From contig NZ_JAVJSQ010000028.1 in assembly GCF_040219335.1 (NCBI RefSeq), forward strand, positions 1-64,000: a stretch of DNA of 64,000 bases. The letters run 5' to 3'. This stretch comes from Gimesia sp. (GTDB lineage: Bacteria > Planctomycetota > Planctomycetia > Planctomycetales > Planctomycetaceae). The notes beneath the pieces are model-generated. The model was given only the letters and a program-made list of their open reading frames with translations. It made no database searches and was not told the DNA's origin. A program made the position numbers and the translations under genes. Every line of letters begins with the position of its first letter. Position 1 is the stretch's first letter. Of the stretch, positions 56,811-64,000 are shown in pieces.

Positions 56811-57296
56811 TCAGTCAAGCTCTTTTAATGCCTGGGCGACCTCTTCGGCGTGTCCGTTGACTTTCACCTTGGGCCAGGCTGCGGCAATTTTGCCTTCCTT
56901 GTTGATCAGGAAAGTCGCACGCTGGATCCCCATGTACTTCTTGCCGTACATGCTCTTTTCTACCCACACACCATACTTTTCAGCGATGGCATGGTCTTCG
57001 TCTGCGAGCAAGGTGAAAGGCAGTTCGAACTTGGTCGCGAATTTTTCGTGAGACTTTACCGAGTCGGGGCTGATACCCAGAATGACGGTGTCATTTTTCT
57101 TGAAGGTAATAACCCGATCCCGGAAGTCACAGGATTCAGTGGTGCAGCCGGGGGTATTGTCTTTGGGGTAGAAGTACAGCAGTACGTTCTTTTCCCCTTT
57201 GAATTCGCTCAGGCGGACTTTGCCTTCCGGATAAGCGGGGAGAGTAAAAGCAGGAGCACGCTTGCCAACTTCAGGTACGTTGCTATCGGTAGCCAT
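56811..57296 (-). CDS. bcp: Thioredoxin-dependent peroxiredoxin
   Basis: Protein of 161 residues of the BCP/PrxQ peroxiredoxin type; reduces peroxides using thioredoxin. Peroxidatic Cys51 and resolving Cys56 are in TPGCTTESC, with the AFTLPAYPEGKV start, YFYPKDNTPG and PFTLLADEDHAIAEKYGVW all present. AAGGA lies before the ATG. Cytosolic. Minus strand, converging on the lipid A genes. Confidence 0.95.
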   Translation of the reverse strand: MATDSNVPEVGKRAPAFTLPAYPEGKVRLSEFKGEKNVLLYFYPKDNTPGCTTESCDFRDRVITFKKNDTVILGISPDSVKSHEKFATKFELPFTLLADEDHAIAEKYGVWVEKSMYGKKYMGIQRATFLINKEGKIAAAWPKVKVNGHAEEVAQALKELD

Positions 57297-57477
57297 GTTG
57301 ATTCCTTGATGAAGTCTGAGGGGCGAACCGGGGCTGGTTCGTTAGGGCGCGATGAAGCCAGTCGGAATACGAATCAGACTGGAATGCAAAACTTCAGTCA
57401 CGCACCTGCATGATAACAGTCTGACATGGAATTTTCGACAGAGAGCCGCTGTGCAATGTGGTAGAACCTGTTTGAAA

Positions 57478-58983
57478 TCAGGCGCGCCAGTATTGGCGAT
57501 GATACTTCGTGACCGTGTCCAGGGCTGGCTTGGCTTTGCCGTCTTCGTTGACCAGACCCGAGTGGGGAAATCGGCAGGCATCCTGGTCACGGAACTGTGA
57601 CCAGTAAACACCGGTTACCGCTGGTTTAGCCAGTAGCAGGGGGAGATAAAGCTCGATCCACTCGGCCTGGGCTGCTTCACTCCAGCCGGTTTTCCACTGG
57701 CTGGTTTGGACCCGCGAGATGCTTTTGTTCCGTTCGTTGACGACCGTATCGTCACTGGGGAAACCCAGGGTCAGGTGCAGCGGCAGATTCAGCATGCTCC
57801 ATTTGTCGATCAGTTTCGACATATCCAGCATGTCATGATGATGCGAGCCGTTCGGGAAATAACCGATGCTCAGTTCCAGATCGATTCCGGAAAGCCCGAC
57901 TCCCAGTCTGTCGATGGCATCGACGAACTGCATGGGAGAGAGCTGGTGCTGCCCCTTGGAAAGGTAATCTCCCCAAGGCTGTTCCACTCTGATGAAACAC
58001 TGGATGGAGTCATCCGTCTGTTTAGCAACTTCGATGGCGCGGGCGGTGAGAGTGAGACGGGTCTCTTCATTGAGTCCGAAGACACCGCCGGTGTTCATGG
58101 CAGAAACCAGCGTCCAGTTTCGAATACTGCCCGTATACCGGGTGATCGCGGTCTCAATGAAATGGGAAACGATGCTCTGGAAGTTGACCATATCCAGCTT
58201 CCAGGACTCGAGCCAGTCGGGGAGTCCCTCTGGGGCGAAATCGAGCAGGCAGCCTCCGCGAATCAGCAGATTGTTTTTTTCGCACCAGTCAACCTGCTGA
58301 TCGCACAGGTCCCAGTTCTGGTCACCTTCATAGAGTTCGATGTTTTTCCAGTTCACCAGATCCACATTGACGGCATCAAAGGCCTGGCAGATCTGAGCCC
58401 GTTCGGAACTGTCAGGAATCAGGGTTCCCAGGTTACAGCCCAGAGAAACGGGCAGTTTTAGTGACTGTGCCCGCTGGTGCAGAATCGTCAGTCGCTGTCG
58501 TGCATAAAGCTGGACCAGCATTTCAGCAGCGGCATGCGCTTTCTGCAGGGCCAGGTCGGCGAGTTCCGAACAGCGTTCCAGTTGATCCTGGATGACGGCC
58601 GCCTGGGAAAATGCATGGAAGGCTTCGTCGTGCAGCTTAATGAGTGCCTGGGGAATGACCAGACCGGCAATCTGCCAGTTGCTTAACTGGTCTTTGAGCG
58701 TGGAAATTTTTCCACGGGCCAGTTCCAGTGAGAGCACGTAGGGCTCTTCGCGCTCTGCAAGGGATGCGGTCCGCACGATCGGGCGGCCAAAGTCTGTGAC
58801 GTGCCAGACGATATTCAGTTTGCAACTTTGCGAGGTCTGGCGGCGGAAAGTGAGAACATTTCCATCCACCTCAATCCGTGTCGGAAACACACGTCCGTCG
58901 ACAGCATTCAGATAAGCGCGGTGAAGATCAGACCAGTCTTCAGGTACTTGAGTAGGTGCAATTAGAAAGCGCAAGTTGCCCAT
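57478..58983 (-). CDS. GH10-like protein lacking usual catalytic motifs
   Basis: Protein of 501 residues, no signal peptide. The C-terminal two thirds (about 170-495) follow the GH10 xylanase barrel: LGCNLGTLIPDS, DLVNWKNIE, LLIRGGCLLDF, WTLVSAMNTGG, LHLTLGFPSD and GVYWSQFRDQDACRF. However the acid/base Glu of WDVVNE is replaced (WTLVSAMN) and the nucleophile Glu of the ITELD motif is replaced (LHLTLGF). The first 160 residues form a separate beta-rich domain, perhaps carbohydrate binding. Probably a pseudo-glycosidase or one with moved catalytic residues. Confidence 0.75.
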   Translation of the reverse strand: MGNLRFLIAPTQVPEDWSDLHRAYLNAVDGRVFPTRIEVDGNVLTFRRQTSQSCKLNIVWHVTDFGRPIVRTASLAEREEPYVLSLELARGKISTLKDQLSNWQIAGLVIPQALIKLHDEAFHAFSQAAVIQDQLERCSELADLALQKAHAAAEMLVQLYARQRLTILHQRAQSLKLPVSLGCNLGTLIPDSSERAQICQAFDAVNVDLVNWKNIELYEGDQNWDLCDQQVDWCEKNNLLIRGGCLLDFAPEGLPDWLESWKLDMVNFQSIVSHFIETAITRYTGSIRNWTLVSAMNTGGVFGLNEETRLTLTARAIEVAKQTDDSIQCFIRVEQPWGDYLSKGQHQLSPMQFVDAIDRLGVGLSGIDLELSIGYFPNGSHHHDMLDMSKLIDKWSMLNLPLHLTLGFPSDDTVVNERNKSISRVQTSQWKTGWSEAAQAEWIELYLPLLLAKPAVTGVYWSQFRDQDACRFPHSGLVNEDGKAKPALDTVTKYHRQYWRA

Positions 58984-59257
58984 AAGAACGGGTCACAATC
59001 ATTCTCTGATTTTCGAATTAAGAAGTTAACTTCAAACTACTTCTCCCATTATCGCGTTTGCAGCACTGGTGGCAAGTGTAGACTCGTATGTATGTACATT
59101 GGGCTGGTTGGGGCCGGCGGCTGGCAGGAAACTGACGATCACTCGAATTAGCAGGGATTTAGCGGTTATGAACAGCACTCAATTGTTTAGCCTGCTGGTT
59201 CTCGCTAAACTTCCAGTGTCTCGATTCATCCGTTTTTCATGAATGTGGTCACGAAAC

Positions 59258-60148
59258 ATGACATCCTCCGCGTTTACCGAAAGTTCACTCACCGGCATTC
59301 CCGTTAAACGGGGAAAAGTCCGCGATGTATATGATTTTGGCGATCGGCTGCTGTTTGTGGCCACCGATCGAATCAGTGCCTTCGACTGGATTCTCTCACC
59401 GGGAATTCCCGACAAGGGGCGGGTGTTGACCCAGATCAGTCGGTTCTGGTTTGAACGATTCTCCACAATTCCGAACCATCTGTTGAGCATGGATCCAGCC
59501 GATCTGCCGCTCCCTGCTGATGCTGATCTCGAAGCGCTGCGGGGCCGTTGTATGGTGGTTCGGAAGACCGAAGTGGTTCCCTTTGAATGTGTCGTCCGCG
59601 GCTATCTATCCGGATCTGGGTGGAAAGACTATCAGGCGACTGGAGCCGTATGTGGTATTGATTTGCCAGCGGGTCTCAAACAGAGTGATCAATTACCCGA
59701 GCCCCTGTTTACGCCGGCTACCAAAGCGGAGTCCGGCCATGATGAAAACGTTTCATTTGAAGTGATGAGTCAGGCCATCGGTCAGGAACTGGCTGACAGT
59801 CTGCGGGAGAAGAGTATCCAGATTTATCAGCAGGGTTCTGAATATGCCCGGGAACGTGGCATCATCCTGGCCGATACCAAGTTTGAGTTCGGTCTGCTGG
59901 ACGGAACACCGATTCTGATTGATGAAGTTCTGACTCCCGACAGCTCCCGTTTCTGGCCTGCGGAGACCTACCAGCCGGGTGGCGCACAGCCTTCGCTCGA
60001 TAAGCAATTTGTTCGCGACTGGCTGGAGACGACCGACTGGGACAAGAACAGCACTCCACCTGTGCTGCCCGATCAGATTGTCGAAAAGACGCGCGAGAAG
60101 TATTTTGAAGCATACAAAATGCTGACCAGCGGGGAATGTACCTGGTAA
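59258..60148 (+). CDS. purC: SAICAR synthetase (purine synthesis)
   Basis: Protein of 296 residues that joins CAIR and aspartate with ATP in purine synthesis. [25 protein letters not shown] near the start, [22 protein letters not shown], and [14 protein letters not shown] near the end are the family signatures. An in-frame ATG at 59243 also exists; I chose 59258 because family members start about 16-20 residues before GKVRDVY. Single gene with no other pur gene nearby. Confidence 0.95.
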   Translation: MTSSAFTESSLTGIPVKRGKVRDVYDFGDRLLFVATDRISAFDWILSPGIPDKGRVLTQISRFWFERFSTIPNHLLSMDPADLPLPADADLEALRGRCMVVRKTEVVPFECVVRGYLSGSGWKDYQATGAVCGIDLPAGLKQSDQLPEPLFTPATKAESGHDENVSFEVMSQAIGQELADSLREKSIQIYQQGSEYARERGIILADTKFEFGLLDGTPILIDEVLTPDSSRFWPAETYQPGGAQPSLDKQFVRDWLETTDWDKNSTPPVLPDQIVEKTREKYFEAYKMLTSGECTW

Positions 60149-60489
60149 GCCCAGCGTATAAGGTGCCAGTTCTGCGGGTTGCGTCGATTATGCTGCTTGT
60201 GTCGACATGATTCTTCGTCTTCGACCTAAACAGCGACAGATACTTGGTTTTTGTGCATATGCAGACCTGGTGCGTAGAGTCTGTTCTACTGAAATACGAT
60301 GAGAGTCTGGGATCGCCTCTGAAAAGATGGTATTCTGAAGGCTGATCCGTGGGAAATCTGGCTCTCGAATCCGTGAAAAACTCCAGGGAGACGGACTTTT
60401 TAGCCAATAAACGGTTTCTGGTAACGTAGGAAAGGAACAGGCTTTTTAAATTCTCAAATTCCGGCGGTCAGAGTGTCGATGAAATCAGT
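60149..60489. other. Intergenic, nothing recognised
   Basis: About 340 bases between purC and the pseudo-hydrolase gene. A four-codon ATG frame (60479) overlaps the next start in ATGA fashion but is too short to call. No terminator or promoter seen with confidence. Confidence 0.5.
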
Positions 60490-62898
60490 ATGACTGTACG
60501 ATTATTTCCTCAATCCGGACTGTTGTCGTCTCAAAATAATGTGACGACACGTTGGTCACCTTGCATTCTTGCAGCAGGCTGCCTGTGCCTGATTTTCGCC
60601 CTGCTTTACGCACTCCCGACGCGAGCCGGGGAAGTGGAAGTCAAGCACGGCACGATTCTCCGCGGTGACATTGTGCCCATCCTGGGGCTGACCGACGCCC
60701 TGGCATCCCGTCTGGAGTACGGCGATACCGAAGTTGCGATCCCCAAGCGAAAACTGGAGGGGTATCCAATCATTATGGTCGATGATGGAGTCGTCCGTTA
60801 TTTTGTGTCCCGACGTGAGATGCAGCGGCTTAACAACGATCAGGATCTTTCGCGGTATGAAACATTCGAACTGCCTCAACGGGTGACCGGACGGGGACAG
60901 ATGCTGAAGGTCGTCGGCAATTATGAGGATGTGACCGACTTCGATGAGTTCGGGCGGCGGAAAGTCACTCTCCGAACCAGCAAAGGGTTGATGCCTTTGT
61001 TACAGGGAGTGACCGAGATCACGCCGCACTACCTGAAGATTACCGGGCTCAAACAGCAGTGGAACCTGGGGATGCGGACGACTTCTGTCAAGGAAGAGAT
61101 CCTGGATGCCATGCTGAAAAAGAACATCGATCCGCTGGAGCCCAATGATCGGATCGCAATCGCCCGCTTCTACATCCAGGCTGGCCTCTATCTGCCGGCC
61201 GGTAAAGAGTTTGATTACATCGAGCAAAACTTCCCTGAGTACAAGGAGAAGATTGCAGGTTTCGTCACTGAACTGCGGACGCTGCACGGCCAGCAGTTAT
61301 TGAATGAGTTGGAACAGCGCCGCAAGGCAGGGCAGCATCAACTGGCACAGACCGCGATCGCCAAATTCCCCACGAATAATGTCGACCAGTCAATTCTCCG
61401 CCAGATCCGCGAGGTGGAATCGGATTACGCAAAACGCAGCGAACGGATTGAGAAAGCACTGTTCCGCCTGGGGGAACTCGAAGCAGAAATTGAAGAGGTC
61501 AAAAACAAATCTCTGCTGCAGGCCTGTCGACGCGAAGTAATGAGCCAGTTGAATTATGAATCGATCGATCGCCTGGGAGCGTTCCTGAACCTGGAGAGTG
61601 ATGATTCTCTCTCGTCGCGTGAAAAACTCGCGCTGGCCTATTCCGGCTGGATCGTCGGTGCAGCCAACGTGGTGACCGATCTGGATACGGCTCTCAACCT
61701 CTGGACGGCCCGGGCGCATGTACTGGAATACCTGCGCAATGAAGATGAGCAGCTGGATGTCAACATGATCGAAACACTTTCGAAGCTGGAAGGTGTTTCG
61801 ACGGCGGTGGTCAAGCAGATGATTCCTCTGCTGCCTCCGATCCTCGATGCCCCCATCAGAAATACAGAAACTGCGTTTCCGATTCAGGTGACAGATCCTG
61901 GAGCGGAGCTCCCCGTGTCTTATACTGTGTTGCTGCCGCTGGAATACAATCCGCATCATACGTACCCGATGATAGTGGCGTTACCGACCGCAGGTGCCAA
62001 ACCGGAGATGGAGTTGCACTGGTGGGGGAAGTATAAAGATGGACCGGGACAGTCACAACGCCGTGGATATATCGTGATTGCCCCCGATTATCTGCAGGAA
62101 GGACGAGACCGATATACTGATAATGCGACAGCCCATTATGCTGTGATTCAGTCCATTCGCGATGCCCGCAAACGCTTCAATGTAGATTCCGACCGTGTCT
62201 TTCTGGCCGGGCATGGGACAGGCGCTGATGCTGCCTTTGATATCGGCATGTCGCATCCGGGACTCTTTGCGGGCGTGATTCCGATCGCGGGGAAAAGCAG
62301 CGCGTTCAACCTGCATTACTGGCAGAACGCCAGTGACCTGGCCTGGTATATTGTAGGAGGTGAGCTCGACCGCGATACACTGGAGCATAATTCACTGCTG
62401 GTCAACCGGATGATGCGCAACGGACACGATGTGATTTACGCAGAGTATAAGGGCCGCGGGTATGAGCATTATTATGAAGAAATCCACCGGCTGTTTGACT
62501 GGATGGAACTTCATCAGCGCGTGAAATATCCCAAAGAGATCGAAGCCAAAATTCTCCGTCCGCTGGACAATCGGTATTACTGGGTCCGCACCGATAAGTT
62601 CCCCCGCCATATCATGCAGGGGCCTGAGTACGTCGGCAATGGCCGAATCCGTGCCCGTCCGGTCACGCTGGGAGTCAGTATTAAGCTGGGCAACGTGATC
62701 TATGTGAAATCGGGGGGTAAGTCCTATTCACTCTGGCTCAATCCGGAACTGGTCGATTTCGACAAACGACTGGAAGTCCACGTCGATAACAAGACCCAGT
62801 TTAATGACTTCCTGCGTCCCGATATGAAAGCAATGCTCGACGATTTCCGTGATCGCGGTGATCGGCAGAAGCTGTTCGATGCCCGGCTCGATTTTTAG
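60490..62898 (+). CDS. Exported protein with inactive alpha/beta hydrolase domain
   Basis: Protein of 802 residues. Signal segment CILAAGCLCLIFALLYAL ends TRAG. A beta-rich N-terminal part (about 45-190), a long helical region (about 200-440), and an alpha/beta hydrolase domain (about 465-690) with SYTVLLPLEYNPHHTYPMIV in parts and FLAGHGTGADAAFDIG. The nucleophile elbow reads GHGTG where active enzymes have GxSxG, so the Ser is Gly. A His (YEHYYEEIHRLFDW) is still in the usual place. Likely a binding or structural protein. No family name known to me. Confidence 0.8.
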   Translation: MTVRLFPQSGLLSSQNNVTTRWSPCILAAGCLCLIFALLYALPTRAGEVEVKHGTILRGDIVPILGLTDALASRLEYGDTEVAIPKRKLEGYPIIMVDDGVVRYFVSRREMQRLNNDQDLSRYETFELPQRVTGRGQMLKVVGNYEDVTDFDEFGRRKVTLRTSKGLMPLLQGVTEITPHYLKITGLKQQWNLGMRTTSVKEEILDAMLKKNIDPLEPNDRIAIARFYIQAGLYLPAGKEFDYIEQNFPEYKEKIAGFVTELRTLHGQQLLNELEQRRKAGQHQLAQTAIAKFPTNNVDQSILRQIREVESDYAKRSERIEKALFRLGELEAEIEEVKNKSLLQACRREVMSQLNYESIDRLGAFLNLESDDSLSSREKLALAYSGWIVGAANVVTDLDTALNLWTARAHVLEYLRNEDEQLDVNMIETLSKLEGVSTAVVKQMIPLLPPILDAPIRNTETAFPIQVTDPGAELPVSYTVLLPLEYNPHHTYPMIVALPTAGAKPEMELHWWGKYKDGPGQSQRRGYIVIAPDYLQEGRDRYTDNATAHYAVIQSIRDARKRFNVDSDRVFLAGHGTGADAAFDIGMSHPGLFAGVIPIAGKSSAFNLHYWQNASDLAWYIVGGELDRDTLEHNSLLVNRMMRNGHDVIYAEYKGRGYEHYYEEIHRLFDWMELHQRVKYPKEIEAKILRPLDNRYYWVRTDKFPRHIMQGPEYVGNGRIRARPVTLGVSIKLGNVIYVKSGGKSYSLWLNPELVDFDKRLEVHVDNKTQFNDFLRPDMKAMLDDFRDRGDRQKLFDARLDF

Positions 62899-62930
62899 GA
62901 GAGCCGGACGTATCAACCAGGCAGACAGTT

Positions 62931-64000
62931 TCAGTTGCCGGTGAAGTACATGATGCGGGCAGCATGTCCCGTGCTGGACGATTTCGGACTCACCCGGATT
63001 TTCGCCTGATGCTTGCCTGGTTTGAGTTCGCTGTTAAAGACGACCGTGCGGGGATAGTGCAAGCCTTTGCTGTAATGATGGTACAGATCGTGTGTCTGAA
63101 ACGGTCCACCATCAATGCTGACTTCCAGCTGACCTGCATCGGGGCCGGCGACAATGAACGCGCCCAGTGCGGTTCCCTTAAAGTCCAACTCCAGTTCGGC
63201 ACCCGGTTTCTCTGCACACAACATGGGGATGCTGGTAAAGCGACTGCGTTTACTACCCGGAATGGATTCCCAGGCAGGAACCTCGATCTCCCAGCCCGAT
63301 GCTGGTTTCGCAAGCTTAACGTCAATCAAACGGCCATTGCGGAAACTGAAGACATCCAGCGGCTGATCCGGCGTAGAATGTTTTTCTTTTGGTCCGGATT
63401 CCTGCCAGGCACGTGTCAGCAGCTTTTCAATCATGGCGGCACAAATTGCATTACCGAAAGGAGCCGGGTGTGTTCCGCCATACTGTTTCCAGGTCAGTTG
63501 GTCGGCGTCGATCAGACGGGCGACTTCACTGGCCAGATCGATGGTTGAAATCTGGTAGTGTTTTGCAACCTGCTCATGACTGGAACTGGAGAGCGGTTTT
63601 TTCTTCTGTTGAATGGTTTCCAGCATCGAAGGGTTTACGAAATGCACCATGACGATGTCGGCATAAGGATTGTGCCGCCGGATCTGGGCGATCACTCCTT
63701 CCATCCCGCGAATCGCTGCTTCCTTGGAGTGCCCGGCATCCTGATCGTCGTTGACAGCGAATTCGACAAAGAAGAGATCGACTGGCCCCTGGCTGAGAAC
63801 ATCGCGATTCGTACGAAACGCACCCGTGTTCGAGCAGGTGGAGGAGATGCCGGCGTTGGTAAATGTGAATTTGGTCTCGGGAAATGTCTTTTCCAGGAAC
63901 TCACAGACCATCGGCCGATAGCCGTTCATTTCGGTGATTGAGCCACCCAGGAAAGCGACGTGGCCCGTTTTAGTAGATTCGAATTTCTGTTTGCTGTTCT
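62931..64000 (-). CDS. SGNH hydrolase, cut by window end
   Basis: Partial: the frame runs off the right edge without a start codon. The nucleophile Ser lies in the last bases (FLGGSITEM, just beyond 63929), followed by NAGISST, FFVEFAVND and GGTHPAPFGN (His). The Asp normally three residues before that His appears to be Gly. After about 200 residues a C-terminal beta-rich domain follows (SRFTSIPML, ELDFKGTALGAF, SVDGGPFQTHD-like), suggesting a carbohydrate-binding or jelly-roll module. Probably an exported acetylesterase; signal peptide is outside the window. Confidence 0.83.
   Translation of the reverse strand, partial: NSKQKFESTKTGHVAFLGGSITEMNGYRPMVCEFLEKTFPETKFTFTNAGISSTCSNTGAFRTNRDVLSQGPVDLFFVEFAVNDDQDAGHSKEAAIRGMEGVIAQIRRHNPYADIVMVHFVNPSMLETIQQKKKPLSSSSHEQVAKHYQISTIDLASEVARLIDADQLTWKQYGGTHPAPFGNAICAAMIEKLLTRAWQESGPKEKHSTPDQPLDVFSFRNGRLIDVKLAKPASGWEIEVPAWESIPGSKRSRFTSIPMLCAEKPGAELELDFKGTALGAFIVAGPDAGQLEVSIDGGPFQTHDLYHHYSKGLHYPRTVVFNSELKPGKHQAKIRVSPKSSSTGHAARIMYFTGN

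Overview
The window looks like chromosomal DNA from a planctomycete, most like the Gimesia group. The lineage markers are two prepilin-like DUF1559 / H-X9-DG proteins, a ThuA plus PVC-type heme-binding CxxCH dehydrogenase, a DUF1571 protein, a planctomycete-type zinc ribbon fused to a response regulator, Tat-exported Gfo/Idh proteins and dispersed non-coding repeats. Genus is inferred from gene content only; no rRNA is present. I see no complete mobile element, CRISPR array or prophage.

Layout. 1-1807 is gene-poor and repeat-rich: a 36-bp perfect palindrome, three diverged copies of a dispersed repeat and a short degenerate tandem array. 1808-3709 is an exported CocE/NonD hydrolase. 3802-7631 (minus) is a mirrored cluster of two DUF1559 pseudopilin-like proteins, two small lipoproteins and a small unknown protein. 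8081-13259 (minus) is a run with map, an SDR epimerase, a DUF2332 protein, a membrane protein, an esterase and an M50-like protease. 13313-19085 (plus) has a membrane glycosyltransferase-like protein and a giant heme-binding dehydrogenase. 19149-21887 (minus) has three tandem STN-domain paralogs. 22190-24863 (minus) has a flippase-like protein and an ATP-grasp protein. 25009-29687 is a patch of secreted enzymes: ceramidase-like, sialidase-like, GH5 and SGNH esterase. 29923-35759 has a CxxCH protein, an MBL hydrolase and an RND/MMPL transporter.

35837-43389 is a housekeeping and regulatory stretch: rsmD, an FHA protein, a response regulator, HU, csrA, tRNA-Glu, a DegT aminotransferase, a CobW-family GTPase and mutY. 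43622-52534 has an orphan MraZ-like protein, a Tat-exported oxidoreductase, a DUF1571 protein, an unknown anchored protein, a Flp-like pilin, an MFS transporter and an SH3-domain protein. 53046-56732 is an outer-membrane/lipid A unit: Skp/OmpH, lpxC, lpxA and a Gfo/Idh oxidoreductase whose position suggests 3-amino-GlcNAc lipid A synthesis. 56811-64000 has bcp, a GH10-like protein without the usual catalytic motifs, purC, a pseudo-hydrolase and an SGNH hydrolase cut by the window edge.

How genes work together. The best supported functional unit is Skp-LpxC-LpxA-oxidoreductase (outer-membrane protein chaperoning and lipid A). CobW-mutY, ATP-grasp-flippase and the five-gene run 12609-8081 are probable transcription units by spacing. 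Most other genes are single units separated by clear hairpin terminators. Starts were often moved inward from the longest open frame because a Shine-Dalgarno sequence or signal peptide supports the inner codon. No database search was possible, so all family names come from motif recognition.
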